In this document: positions 1 to 12,477 of the stretch, piece after piece
Layout of the letters: each line of letters starts with the position of its first letter
Position numbering within the stretch: position 1 is the first letter of the stretch
DNA from: Dipteronia dyeriana
Lineage: Eukaryota; Streptophyta; Magnoliopsida; Sapindales; Sapindaceae
NCBI GenBank assembly: GCA_032871835.1
Contig: CM065295.1
Span: 70,178,687 to 70,242,686, forward strand
DNA length: 64,000 nt
Reading direction: 5' to 3'
The notes under the pieces: generated by a model
The model's input: the letters and a program-made list of their open reading frames with translations, nothing else
What the model was told of the DNA's origin: nothing
Databases searched by the model: none
Program-made: the position numbers and the translations under genes

Positions 1-90
1 TCCACAACCCCCAACACCAGGAGAGCCAAAAGCAGCCTCATCCATATCAACCTTGACCCAACCAGGAGAAGGAGGCAACCAACAAGAACA
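1..90 (-). pseudogene. RNase H-like (RVT_3) fragment, cut by window edge
   Basis: Read on the minus strand, the first 90 bases give one open frame with the pattern PPSPGWVKVDMDEAAFGSPG. This is the start of the RNase H-like domain found in plant LINE polyproteins and their derivatives (usual form W-x-KVNTDGA...GS-G). The Asp after KV that binds metal is present as the D of VDMDEA. The domain would continue leftward out of the window, so length and integrity are unknown. Upstream (above base 90) there is no matching reverse transcriptase and the DNA turns AT-rich. It is either the tail of a LINE or a stand-alone RNase H relic; the family call rests on a single motif. Confidence 0.5.
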
Positions 91-2206
91 AAGCCAAAAT
101 TTCAAATTTTGCAAAGTTTTGGGGGACCAAATTCTATAATTTTCATTTTAGAGTAGTAAAAGAAAAAAAATCCAATTAATTTCGAGGACTTAAAATGAAT
201 TTTTTGAAATGCTACACTGAGGTTCCCTCATAGCTTCGTTCTTAGCGACCAAATAACACTTATGATGACAGTCACATGAGGAAGTCGACACCGGAGACCA
301 ACATGCCTGAGGATTAAAAAATCATCCGTATTATTACGTATACACACAACAATTTTTTTTTTCTAAATGCCAATGAAACGAAGAATATTTATTGAAAAGT
401 ACTGAAACGAGAATTATACATAATTAGAAGGACAAAATGATGAGTCTAACATGTAGAAAGAAATTAATAACAGCGACATGAAGAACTAACTCACACACTC
501 ATTAGTCATTAACAACTTCCAAACAGAAATTAGCAGTGATCATGCAATAGTTTCAATTATGTTCAAAGTTTTGTAATTATATAAGTAGTAATTGTGACCC
601 CAGGAGGTTTTTTGTCTTCTAAGAAATTCTACATCTAATAATATAAAAAACAAAAAAGATAAGATATTTTGTACAAGGAAAAATTAAATATCTTGGAAAA
701 GCCAAAGAGCTATAGGGTCATGATCTATTGGCCTGACTCTCTGCGTCCGAACACCTCCCTCTACTAGCATATATTATGCACTGTATAATTATTGTGCGAT
801 TTTTGTAAGCTGTGTGATGATGTGTAGTGGTGGTGGTGGATCCCAGTGATAGAATCCCTCCCAATATCAGCCGTCCATTCACTGTTTTATGATGTGATTG
901 TGGCTGCATCAAGACCATGCATGTCCTATAGATGCTGTAGTACGTGTGATGGTGGATGGGCAACTCTACTGCTTGCGTTTAAACCTGTTTAGGGTTTGAT
1001 TCTTATAAAAGGACAATTTCGCACGTCGACATTGCCTGCCCCAAAATGGGGTTATATTTATATACCACATTCATAGCTAACTAGCTGTACATATATGTAA
1101 AATTTCTCTCATCCCTATCAAAATGTTGAATAATTAATAATTAAGACAATTAGACAAATAAGAAACTTATTTTTTGTGATTGATTAGTGAAGTCGTAATT
1201 AAAAACTTAAAATTATATCCTAATTTCTTATTAAAAAAACCCTAAATTTTTGCTGACAACATCCTAGAAAGAAAAGATTTTTTTACAAAATTCAAATGAA
1301 GTTTATGATAAATTTATGATGGGTGATATGTGTGAGAAGTGAGGGGAGAATGATAATGGCGTACGTATGTATGCACTGCACGTGTCGGGCATTGAAACAA
1401 TATCAAAATCTACACGATGAAGCACAGATACATATATATAATTTTCATAATAGGTTTCAAACAATGATAGAATTGAATAGGGTCAAAAGAGTAAGGCAAC
1501 GAAATAAGAAGGTTGATATTGATAGATGGAGTGAGGAGGTAATATGATGGGAACACATCCACATGCACATGGGACGGTGGGGGACTCCCAAATTTGCTCA
1601 TTTGGTACTTGTCCACATCTCTCCCTCACCTATTCCTTGTTTGGAAATGCAACTCCTTAGTGAAGAAGAAAGTCTTACAAGTACTTGTTAATACGGATAC
1701 AGATACAGTTTGATCGGCCAATCATATATTATTTTTATCACACGTACGACTTGTTATTAGTTGTGGCACACGGCATCACGGGTGCGCCCACCCCACCGAA
1801 GATATTTTTTCCTAAATAGGAGAGGAATGATATTTAGACGTTGTAGATGGGGAGCGGTGATAGGCTTTCACTATCCATAAGATTGGAAAAGATTTGGGAA
1901 GGGTGATGTTCTTGGTGTTGTACCTTTTAATGGAGGTCATTGTCCTAAGCCACCAACTTTGCCTCTTCTAAGACTCAGTCGGTTGGAGTGGAGACATCCT
2001 CTAAGTTTTAGACCCCACCCCCCACCTATCATGTGCCCATTCGATCCCACCTTAATTACTCCCCACAAACATTTTCTTATTCTTCCCATAATTTCTACAT
2101 CCCTTCTAACTGTGATTTTTCTTTTATGGGATGTTTAACGTTTCATAATAATAATATAAGAGTAACGTTATTTATACCGATGTGAAAAACTGATTAGTAA
2201 CTACAA
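91..2206. other. AT-rich intergenic DNA
   Basis: Many stops in all frames and no protein motif recognised. A GGTGGTGGTGG run near 828 and scattered poly-A/T are present. The short open frames here have no recognisable domain. Confidence 0.6.
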
Positions 2207-2453
2207 CATCATCGACATGTCACCTCTTAACATAAGTGGTAGTACATTTCTCTTTCACATCGGTGGTGAGGGGTTCGAGTCCCGTTAAACGCGGTTTACA
2301 AGCATTTATAGTAAGTTTTCTCCCGGTTTATAGGAGTAGATGTTTGAACCGTACATGTATTATCTGATCTTTACAGGTCGTAACAGCCCTATTGAAATAG
2401 TTGTAATACTTAAAAAAAAAAAAAAACAACAACTAAAACTATTGCATCATCGA
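2207..2453 (+). mobile_element. SINE-like retroposon
   Basis: A tRNA-like internal promoter is visible: an A-box-like TAACATAAGTGG near 2227 and a B box GGTTCGAGTCC near 2273. The unit ends in TTGTAATACTT followed by about 14 A residues (to about 2426). The 9-mer catcatcga occurs just before the start (2207-2215) and again after the A tail (2445-2453), a possible target duplication, although about 18 bases separate it from the A run. No cloverleaf can be drawn, so this is not a tRNA gene. Family not identified. Confidence 0.55.
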
Positions 2454-2536
2454 TACATTTATATCAGGACTTGGCATAGCCAAAATTCAAGTTTGGGGTA
2501 TTATACAAAAACAGAAAACTTTAAAGGATCAAAGTG

Positions 2537-2772
2537 AAAAAAGCTTAAGACTTTATAACAACTTTATAAATTTTACAAATGGATTTTAAAAACTTTATGT
2601 GATGCCTTTCCCTTTTTCATAGTTAATTATTATGGTTGGCTACAAATCGGTAAAAACAAAAAAAGCTTAAAACTTGATAACAATTTTATAAATTTTATAA
2701 ACTTTACAAATGGATTTTAAAAACTTTCGGAGATGCCCTCCCCTGTTAATAGTTAATATGATTGCTACAAAT
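2537..2772. repeat. Tandem duplication of a dispersed AT-rich repeat
   Basis: Two diverged copies of about 115 bp (about 2537-2650 and 2662-2772) both run from AAAAAGCTTAA through ATAAC..TTTATAAATTTTA and AAATGGATTTTAAAAACTTT to GGCTACAAATC or ATTGCTACAAATC. A related segment lies at 38376-38470, so this is a dispersed repeat family. No coding capacity seen. Confidence 0.55.
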
Positions 2773-4055
2773 CATTTTGCTCCATCATTTGAGCAAATTA
2801 GTTTTGGACAAATGTATCGTTATTATTTATTCATAATATAAAGCTCTTTAGGAATTACATTTATAACATGTTATGACATTTAATTATTACATAATTTGGG
2901 GAGGCTTTTGCTTATATTTGATATGATAGAAATATCAAAATCAATTAAGATCGAGTTCAGAATTATTTTTTAAATGAAACTGGCGAATATTAAGTGTGTA
3001 TATAAAGAATGTATGTAGGCCGTTGTCTAGGTGAAACGCATTTAACATGTTTTGGTAAAAAGTTAACGAATACGAAATGAAATGAGAGCCAATAATTCAA
3101 ATTTCTGCCCATCAAAATCAGCCAACCCCGAAAGATTTGACTTTAGACCGTAGTTTGCATACCAGTCATTTTCTTTTGGAGCTAATAATAGGCCATCTAA
3201 CGCATTTCAATAGTCTAATATTTTGAGAAAGGTCTTGGATATGGACCCACCCCAAACCCAATTGAAGACTAATGGTCCAACCCATTCAAACTCTAATATA
3301 TAAATAATTAAATCAATTTAAATAACGTTTATAAAGTACTATAATCTGTTCTTATAAGATTGTAGTAAAAAGTTTGAAATTGTATTATTATTAGTTATGA
3401 TCTATATTTAAATTATTTAATAATGTTTCTGGTTCATGATTTAGGCAGGGGAATTGGATGGATAGTCACTGCGGCTCCCTGGTCCCAATTTTTGTATTAT
3501 TTTGCGTCAGGAGGCAGCATTAACAGATCGAATCGGGCACTTTTGGAATTCAATAATTTGGGCCCAGCTTATTTTGTTTTCTTTATCAAAAATAAAAATC
3601 GGACAGATAGATAAGAACCCATCCTGTAAGTATTTTTCGTTTATTTTTTTTTTTCAAAATGAAAAATGAGAATGAAAACAATGTTTTTTGTTTCAATTTC
3701 GAAATCCAAAAATGCGTCAGGTAACATATACTGAGCTGTATTTTGAAAATGAAAATGGAAAAAACACGTCTGGTAGGTTATCTAAAAACTATCAAAAATT
3801 AAAATATTAATTTATATATATATTAAATATTATAACAATTATAAATTGATTGATTAAATAATTAACCAATATGATTTTTGTATTGTAATTTACAAATTAA
3901 ATGATAGTAACACTTCACAAATTCTTCAAAAAAACATTTAAAAAATCAATTAATCAAAACTAAACTCTTAAATTATAAATAAATAATTAAAATATATATT
4001 ATTATATATACAATTTATAATATATTATTGTATATAATATTATAATATATATAAA

Positions 4056-4087
<32 letters not shown>

Positions 4088-4116
4088 TAGTTCTAATTGA
4101 GAATAAATTATTCTAG

Positions 4117-4162
<46 letters not shown>

Positions 4163-5740
4163 TGTACATAAGAGGAGTACTTGGATCATATGAAAATCTT
4201 GTCATGGTCCCTCCTGTCCTAGCTATACCAAACGCATAACAGTATAATTAAGAGTTTAAATAAAAAGTGATTTTTTTTATAAAATAAAAAGTGATTTTTT
4301 TATGAAATAAAAAGTGAAAAACAAAATGAAAAATAAAAACAAATATTTTATATTTTTCAAATATTTCAGTGTTATTATATTTTTCATTATTTTCAAGAAA
4401 CAAATACTTGATTGTGTTTAGATGTTGTTTAATTTCATATCTGAACTTCTAAAGTTGAATGCTGGACTGTTGATTTTGACTGTAAAACAGCCGGAATTGG
4501 GTTCTCTAAAACAATTCATTAGTATTTTCTGGTCTTTTGGGGACATTCCGTCCTTTTTCTACACCTTGCACAGGCTGGAGACAGTCTAATTGTAGGCCTA
4601 TTTATTATCCATATTGCACTCTTAGAACTAATTCAAAAGACTTGTCGATTAAGATGCCATGATAATTTTTAGTACAGGTAGGTCAAGTTTAGCATATCAT
4701 ATGGTATTAGATTAAATCGGACCGTATTGTATTGGACTATTATTTTTATATAATACAGTGTTTTGTGATATTTTATATTAAAGTTATTCGATGTGTGGAT
4801 GTAACTTTTGTTTTTGAATATTTTGTTTATTAGTAAACTTTGACATATTTTAAAAATAAAAAAATTAGGATATATTTATATATCCTTATATTTATTGTAA
4901 TTGAAAAAAAATCGTTACCTAGATTTAGTGAGGTGGTTCACGCGGAGAACCGTATCAGACCAACCTATAACCACCCTTGCAATATAATATTGACCTGATA
5001 ATGAGTTTAAATCTTAACCTAGATGTCGGGGGGAAACAAAAAGGTGCACGGATGGTGTTCATAACATTTTATCAGAGCTCACATAGAAACGGTTTAAAAT
5101 AAAACTTGAACAAAACATTTCACCTTTTAACATCTAGCAATCCTAGCATCATGAATAATCAATAGAGAATGGTTCGCGAAGCCATTCAACTTCGCCTGGT
5201 TGGCATGGCCCAGAAGCACATAGTCGGGTCCGTATGGGCCTAGTGTCACCTAGGTGATAGAGAAAGAAAGTACGAGAAAGAGGGTTTGAGGACGGTTTTT
5301 ATATTAGGGTTTTTAAATAATTTCTTTAAAATATGGTTAATGATAAATGAACTTTCGTATGTGATTTAAAATGAAAAGTTTAACTTTTTGAAAGGTGATT
5401 TTTTATTTTCTCTCAAAAGTTAATTTGTTTATAAATATTTTGGTCCCTCTTGTGTCAATATATAACCCTGGAGATCTAAAGTTTGATTTACTATTTCTTT
5501 CTCCTTTAAAAGAGATATTATATAAATATATATGCCTCCTGCCCCTATCTTCAGAGGAAGGTTTTGGATAAATTTAGAACAACTTTTTTTTTTTTTTACC
5601 TTTTGAAGAATTTTAGAACAACTTAGATATGTGTATAATTTATATTTTTTTTTGTCATAAATCATAATTGATAAGATTATCGATATTTGATAATTCTAAG
5701 GCGTACGTGGACTATCAATATTTTTATCTTTTACGCTATT
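2773..5740. other. AT-rich intergenic DNA
   Basis: No coding, RNA or LTR signal recognised. The stretch includes a TA/ATGT microsatellite (separate entry) and a thrice-repeated AAATAAAAAGTGA motif near 4258-4316. Otherwise featureless. Confidence 0.6.
4061..4168. repeat. (TA)n and (ATGT)n microsatellites
   Basis: A run of alternating TA at about 4062-4088, a second at about 4117-4134, then about eight ATGT units to about 4167. Confidence 0.9.
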
Positions 5741-6201
5741 ATGTTTGGTTCGATGGAAATGAAAGGAAAAGAAATGATAAGTTAATGAAGAATGAAAAAG
5801 AAAGAAAAGAAAAAGATAATATTTTAAACGATTGTTATTTGGATAGTTATGAAAGGAAAGGAAAGGAAAAGAGACAAATAAAAATAAATAAATAAATAAA
5901 TCTTATTCTATTATGAAAATACTTTTCTTTCAACAATATGAATAATAAATATGTATTGTTATATAAGGTTATTTTTAAGATATTGAAAAATAATTTTCCT
6001 TTCTTTTCCTTTCCTTCCATTTCCTCCCAAATTTGATGAGAAACCTAATTGGGTGAAACAATAAGAAATTATTAATCCCCTTTCCTTTCTTTTCCCTCCT
6101 TTTCCTTTCCTTTCCCTCTCGTTTAATAATCCAAACAAGATATTATAAATCCATCCAAATCATTTCCTTTCCTCTCCCTCCAATTCCATCAAACCAAACA
6201 C
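5741..6201. mobile_element. MITE-like inverted-repeat element
   Basis: Left end TGTTTGGTTCGATGGAA (5742-5758) and right end TTCCATCAAACCAAACA (6184-6200) are inverted copies with one mismatch. Inside them the left arm is GAAAGGAAAAG-rich and the right arm is its TTTCCTTTCC complement. A second inner pair, AAACGATTGTTATTTGGA (about 5827) and the TTTAATAATCCAAACAAG stretch (about 6122), nests within. No coding sequence. The TGTTTGG terminus suggests a non-autonomous DNA transposon; no clear target duplication was resolved. Confidence 0.6.
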
Positions 6202-6261
6202 AGTGTTTTTCTATACATATATAATTAACTATGTATGCATAGAAATCCACTTTAGGTCGGA

Positions 6262-6380
6262 AGAAAAGACCAAATAAAGTTGGTTTAATGGTATGTTCTT
6301 CACATCCACAACAGAGGTTGTATGTTCGAGTCTCTTCCCATCCCACAACCCCGAATTATTGTAATATTTCTACAAAAAGA
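6262..6380 (+). mobile_element. SINE-like unit
   Basis: A-box-like TTGGTTTAATGG (about 6280-6291) and B-box-like GTTCGAGTCTC (6324-6334) lie about 35 bp apart. They are followed by CCCACAACCCCG and the 3' tail TTGTAATATTTCTAC with A-rich DNA. The tail resembles TTGTAATACTT at the end of the SINE-like unit at 2.2-2.4 kb. Boundaries are approximate. Confidence 0.5.
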
Positions 6381-6423
6381 AGTTGAAAGAAATATCTTAA
6401 AATAAGAATTTATAGACTTTTTA

Positions 6424-6424
<1 letters not shown>

Positions 6425-6468
<44 letters not shown>
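6425..6468. repeat. (TA)n microsatellite
   Basis: About 22 uninterrupted TA units. Confidence 0.95.
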
Positions 6469-6504
6469 GTTCATAAAAGATAAAAACTCTAAGCATATTT
6501 ACTA

Positions 6505-7135
6505 GGGATGGCAGCGGGTCGGGTTCGGGTGGATTTTGTAAAATCCAAACCCTCACCCGCGAAAATTTTCCTCACTCTCACCCACACCCACACCCACCCT
6601 CGAACCCGCGTAGGTAAGCGGGTACGCGGACGGGTTTGAACCCACGGGCTATGGCTGCACCCATACCTTTACTTGCGAACCCCCCGCGAAATAATGTGGG
6701 TTCACGGGTGATTGCTTCACCAGCGAGATACCTACAAACCCGCAACCCACGAACCCGCGAACCCGTGATTTGTCATTTGTAAATTTCCATATGTAATCAC
6801 CTATTTGATACTTAATTGAATTAAATTTCCATTTCTAATTCTCTACTTGATACATTACAAAACAATAATAACCATAAAAATAAAACAACAAAAAATAATC
6901 CAAATGTCTATGTATGTATATATGCAAGTATTTTATTTATACGGGTTCGCGGGTCCAACCCTCAAGTTCTTTTTTCAACCCACACCCGCCCGTGAACTCA
7001 TCGGATTTTTCATTAAACGAGCTCGCGGATCCGTAGGTCCGCGGGTCGTAAATTCACCATCCACACCCGACCCTACAGGATCGGATTCGGGTGGGTGCCC
7101 ATGGGTTCGGGTGAGAATAGATTATAATGTTCTTT
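6505..7135. mobile_element. GGGTTCGGGT-rich hAT-like remnant
   Basis: Begins TAGGGATGGCAGCGGGTCGG and is packed with GGGTTCGGGT, CACCCGCG and ACCCGAACCC blocks on both strands, a strong GC contrast with its surroundings. TAGGGATGGCA followed by GGGTCGGGTT is the usual end of non-autonomous plant hAT elements. The right edge (GGATCGGATTCGGGTGGG near 7080) is not a clean inverted copy, so the element is decayed or nested. The 96-residue open frame inside it is incidental. Confidence 0.45.
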
Positions 7136-8350
7136 AGCCTGTAACTAGTTCATGCATCTTGCTCCTATAAAATATTAGGGTTTCTACAAATGTGAAAGCA
7201 AGAATCTTCCGTCACTACTTAGATATATGGGCAAAACACTAAAAAAAATATTAAAAAAAAAAACTTGAACTGCATTACAAACTTGTAAATTTTGTCGTTA
7301 CAGAATGAGTTTAACCCCATTTGCAGGCAGACTGTGACCCACGCCAAGAAGCGTTATCAAAGATGCCTAAAGAAGCTGCAAGACATTTCAATACATATAC
7401 GTACATTTAATTACTTACATGTGTCTTTTATTTTTTGTGTGAGATAGAAAGGACATAGAAAATATGGATGATATTATTCATGATCCGAATTGATGTGATT
7501 CTCATGAGCTCAAACACTACAATCATCTACTTGTTTAATTTTCGGGGTCCAAATGATAACAACAAATGCAAGTGATGTTTCGTCGTATTTATATTGATGT
7601 TAATGGAAGATACAAAGCTCAAAACAACCTTCTCTACTGATATCATATATATATATATATATATTGTTATTTATAATTATGTACAGATACGTCCCAACAA
7701 CCCCTGTCTCATACACACGACGTCGTGTCACTCTCCTCTCATCCACCAAACTTGATTCTCATTTAGACTGTAGAAATTCCGATCTTAAAAATAACTCAAA
7801 TGTCACAATAAACACCAAATGCTACCCATTTCACTATTTCTCATCATTAACAGCGCATATATAATTAAGAGGTCTTATTAGGGGTAGTTGATTAATAAAT
7901 CTACAAGTCTCCCACAATTAATTATTGGTCCGGGGTTCCCTAGCTAGCTGAGTTAGCTACGCTATACCAATGAAATTAAATTAGAAAGATTAAGATGGGT
8001 GATTTGAGATATATATCTATCTTAATTGATGTTATAATTATATAGGTTTATGAAATTCCTTAGACCATCCATATAACTAAAAGTAGAAGAGCCTTCGTAT
8101 AGGGGTTCAAAATTATATAGCATTTTTTGAGGTGGTATTTTTAAACTATCACTCCTTTAATAAGTTAAGTTTAAGAGGGCTCCCGTTTACAACCCACAAG
8201 TTATCTATTTACATTCCATTTTATTTATTTTGTTATTAATGACAATTTTAACCTGAATTAAAATTACTAAACAAGATAATTTTTTTCTAAGAACACTCAA
8301 AACTAATTAAATTATTAAAAAAAAAATCTCTCTCATGGCCATTAGATTAA
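7136..8350. other. AT-rich intergenic DNA
   Basis: No gene seen. An (AT)n run lies at about 7645-7665. Confidence 0.6.
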
Positions 8351-9102
8351 TGGGTCGTTTGTTTTTTTATCTGAAATCTGAACTTGAATGACATGTTTTT
8401 TTTTTCTCACATCTGAATATATTGTCAACACGTTTGTTTTTTAAAAGTAAAATTATCTGAATATAAGTAATTTTACATTTATACATATGTTAAACAATTA
8501 TACATATAATATGGAATAAAAAAAATCTAAAAATAATAATTATATATGAACACATATTATCATGAATATTCATGATCTTCATCTTTGATTACAAACAAAC
8601 TTCATTTTTCTAAAAAAAGAAAATGTTTTTTTTTGGAAAAAAAAAGTAATCAGGAAAAATCGTACAAAACACTCTAATATATATATATATATATATATAT
8701 GCATCATCATAATATCTTAATACAATATCGATATTAAACACCAATACGAACAGTGATTATGGTTCTTTTTTATTTTGGTTCTTTTTTATTTTGGTTCTTT
8801 TTATTTTTAAAGCTATTTATAATAAGCAATATATTAAAATAAAGATTTCTATACCATATGTAATTTTGATGAAATTGGAAATATGTTATATATGGGGGAT
8901 AGTATCGGAAAAAAATATTTTACATTGCATTTAATGCAATTCAGTGACTTGCAATTAAATTAAAAGTCAAGATTTTTTACTTTTTATTTTAAGTTGTTTT
9001 TTAGGATTTTTAAGTTGTTTGACCACTTAAAAAACAAACAAAACAACTTAATAATTATGATTAAGACCCATTAAATTTTAAATGGAAAAAACAAACGACC
9101 CC
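8351..9102. mobile_element. MITE, hAT-type ends
   Basis: Left end GGGTCGTTTGTTTTTT (8352-8367) and right end AAAAAACAAACGACCC (ending near 9101) are exact inverted copies. Just inside the left end is ATCTGAAATCTGAAC, a subterminal repeat typical of non-autonomous hAT elements. The roughly 750-bp interior is noncoding and holds an (AT)n run and a 16-bp triplication. Target duplication not clear. Confidence 0.65.
8672..8812. repeat. (AT)n run and 16-bp triple repeat inside the MITE
   Basis: Alternating AT at about 8672-8701, then GGTTCTTTTTTATTTT repeated three times (third copy one base shorter) at about 8761-8808. Confidence 0.85.
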
Positions 9103-9949
9103 TAAATATTACATATTAAATTCTCTCACCTAAATCTGTTATTACCATATTAAACACTCTCTCTTTCCATTTTTCAAATAACAAATCTCATCTCCATACT
9201 TTCTTAATCAAACTCTGATTAATAGTTAAAGAAAAAAAAACTTATGAATATTTTGGTTTTTAACTAACAATAATATATATATTAAAAGGTCATTACAGAG
9301 ATCTTAATTTCTAAGACTAATAAAAGAATTAAAGTTCTCTTGACAATCACATACCTACGAAAGTAACAAAAAATATTTTCATATTTCGATTTTCTTTTTG
9401 AAAAATAGGGTAACTGTTGTTTGATTTTTTTTTTTTTTTGAATATATACATATATACAGTTCCTAAAAATCAAGCTTATTCGTAAGTTTTTTTTTCTCTT
9501 AATTGTTAGTCTTGATTGACAAAGAATGGAGATAGAAAATTAGAGATATGTATTAGAGATTTGGAGGAGATAGAGTCTAATATATAATATTTAATCTAAT
9601 GATTTAGGAGAGATTTTTTTTTAATAATTTAATTTAAAAAATTACTTCTCAGGGGAATCCAAAGGCTACGATAATTCATCCTAACTTTTATTAAAATAAA
9701 TGAAATGTATTTAGAAATTTATTTTTTAAAATGGAGTGTCAAAAGATAACAAAGATAATCTTGGAACAAACAGAAGTGTTTTTAGATTTTTTTTTAATTT
9801 AAATTTGGAGAATGAAGCATCTTTAGAAAAGACGTGTAAAAAGAAAAGATTGAATTTTTAAAAGAAGCTCTGTAAGTTTAATTGAAACCTAAAATGGGTT
9901 CCTTCCAAAATTGCCTCCCACAATAACCTTCTTCACTAATTTGTTTTTG
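9103..9949. other. AT-rich intergenic DNA
   Basis: Nothing recognised beyond poly-A/T runs. Confidence 0.6.
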
Positions 9950-10660
9950 TTTTTTTTTTCAAAATCCTTCATCAATGGAAGACATCTATCAATGGAGGTG
10001 AAAGACCTCATTGCAGGTTGAAATCGGCCTCTAATGGAGGTCGATTAAGAAGAAGATGAAAAAAATTGGAAATCTTTTTAGGAAATTTTCGAGACATTTC
10101 ATGTAATTTTTTGAGATTTTTTAAGAAAATTTTAAATCTTTTCAAGTAATTTTTGAGATTTTTTAAGTATTTTTGAGACTTTTCTAGTGGTTTCTAAGAA
10201 TTTTTTGTAATTTCTGAGACTTTTGATAATTTTTAGGAATTTCTTGGTAAAAATGAATTTTTTTAAGACTTTTGATCATTTCTGAGACTTTTCTGTAATT
10301 TCTAAAACTTTATGAACAAAAATAAATTTTCTCGAAAATTTCCAAAAAGTCTCATGACCAAAAGTCTCGAAAATTTTTATTTTTCCTAATAAGTCTTTGA
10401 AATCACCCAAAGTCTCTGAAATTATCAAAAAATCTTATAAATGACCAAAAGTCTTGGAAATTACCAAAATGTCTCGAAAATTGCTTGAAAAAAATTTCAA
10501 ACTTTTATTTTATTTCATCTTCTTTTTAATCGACCTCCAATAGAGGCTGAATAGACCTCCAACGGAGGTCAAACGACTTCCACCTTCATTGTAAGTCGAT
10601 TTCAACCTCTAATGAAAGCCATTGAAGAAGATGACAAAATTTTAGATAAAAAAAAAACTG
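9950..10660. mobile_element. Foldback element with long imperfect inverted arms
   Basis: The left arm carries GAAATCGGCCTCTAATGGAG and GGTCGATTAAGAAGAAGATG (about 10020-10059). The right arm carries the complement, CATCTTCTTTTTAATCGACC with TCCAATAGAGGCTGA (about 10518-10552), and continues with GACTTCCACC...GATTTCAACC to about 10640. Toward the centre both arms contain degenerate repeats of TTTTGAGACTTTTxx (left) and its complement AAAAGTCTCxAAAA (right). The whole 0.7 kb could fold into one hairpin. No open frame spans it. Ends and target duplication not resolved. Confidence 0.55.
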
Positions 10661-12477
10661 AAAAAGTGAAAGGTAAATACAAAAATATATAAAGTAAAAG
10701 TATTTTTAAAAATTTATTTACTTTGATTCTTTTAAAACTTAAATTATTATAGTTTTGACACATATGAAACACCAATTTAAAATAGTGACAAAACCCCTAT
10801 TTCCACTTTCAAATACCTATATAAAAATACCAATTCAAAAACTTAATCATGATTATCAATAACTAACGAATGATGACGTGCAATTAGCTTACGTTTGACG
10901 ATGTCAGCAATTTCATTAATTGAAGCATACTAACAAAGCATTACACGAGAACTTTCGCCAAAAAAAAAAAACAGATTTATAAAACAAAATATCAATGTTT
11001 TTGAAATGGATTTGTCAAAAAGTCATAAATTTAACGGTTAATTGCAATAAATTGTCTTGAAATATTGCACTGTAACACAGATATTGTACTTTTTACTAAA
11101 ATTTTAAGAAGATACCCTTAACTAACAGTTGAGCGATAATTGATCAACATTATGTTATTAAATATCCAAATTACCCTCCAATTAATGTTTTATAATTACT
11201 ATAAAATTATTTTCTATAAAATCTAAATTAAGAATAAACAAAACCTATCCGGATCTCCAAATAGAGGAAATCTAGAATTTTTTTGTTTTCTTAAGAAAAA
11301 AAAAAAAAACAGGTCCATCTCCTCTATTTTGAAGGAGACCAGGAGACGCAAATTGCTAAGAATAAGAGCAGTCTAGAGACATAAAATAAGTCGCCCACAG
11401 TCCCACACCCACTCATGAAAGAACCAAATCCACCTTCAAACAACTAACATTATGAAAAACAAAGCTTCCAAAAAAAATCCGAAACAAATATGCATTTATG
11501 CACTAAACAAGAGCGATCTTCTCCAATGCCATGCAAATTTTCAAAATTTAGTATCTAACTCCTCCCAGATTGCTTCCTTCACATTTACCTGAACTAACAA
11601 TGTCAATTGTCGATACGTCAAAAACATGAATTTCTTCAAGATTGTGTTGTGTTTCTACTAAATTGGGGACAACCGCAGAATGTTTTTTTTTTTTAATAAA
11701 AAACAATTCTGATTTCTATTGCATCAAACCAAACTATATAAAAATTAACATTTTTATATAGAGGAAATATTCTTTTTTAGTCTAAAATTAAAGTGTTATA
11801 TTGTTTTTACCCGACATTAATAAATTCATTGTTTTTATCCAATTTTTGGTTGTGAAGACTGAAATACCCCTCATTTATTCAATAATTGTTTAATTACTTA
11901 TTTATACATATTTTCTTTATCTTCTCTCTCTTGTACATCTCAAGCCATTGTTTTTCTCTCTTGTCCGAAAAATCATCTTCTATCTTCTATTGTCTCTTCT
12001 GTCTTCTACTGTCACACACATACGAATGTCCCATTTTTTTGTCTGAAATTTTCTCTCTCTCTCTCTCTCTCTCTCTTCAATTTCCACAACTGCTCTGTCT
12101 CACACCATAGTAATTTTTTTTCTGAAATTTTGTCTCCTCTCTCTTTAGTTTCCACATCATCTCTCTCTCTCTCTTCAATTTTTTTAAAGTTATCATCTGT
12201 TCCATTTGTTGTTGAAACAACTACCATTGTTGAAACAGCTGCAAAGGCATTTGTTATGTCTTTATAATTCATTAAAAAACCATATATATATATATCATAT
12301 AGATTTGGTTTGAAATTTAGGGATTGAGTTTTGTATTTCATGAATTTTGGGTGAGGTTGTTATGTTGAATCGAGATTTTCAAGGCCATTCTTCTAGAGAT
12401 ATGTATTAGAAACCCTAATGTTTTTGTTTCATATGCAGATTATAATGAATAAAGGTTGAAGGAGATAGTTAACTTTT
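10661..12477. other. AT-rich DNA upstream of the MULE
   Basis: No coding signal recognised. The last 600 bp are pyrimidine-rich (TTCTCTC blocks), which may be the leader or outer terminal region of the Mutator-like element, since its transposase frame starts at 12931. Confidence 0.5.
12052..12076. repeat. (CT)n microsatellite
   Basis: Twelve CT units, within a larger CTCTTC-rich tract. Confidence 0.95.

Noticed and set aside
718..963. His/Thr-rich short frame near the left edge
   Set aside because: Composition comes from a GGTGGTGG run; no homologous domain recognised.
2216..2300. Possible tRNA gene because of GGTTCGAGTCC
   Set aside because: No acceptor or anticodon stems can be paired, and a poly-A tail follows; SINE-like instead. 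The same applies to 6262-6340.
6847..7137. 96-residue open frame
   Set aside because: It lies in the GGGT-rich hAT-like remnant and reads low-complexity Pro/Arg text with no domain.
12012..12341. 109-residue minus-strand frame with an Arg/Glu repeat
   Set aside because: The Arg-Glu run is the (CT)n microsatellite read backward; no domain.
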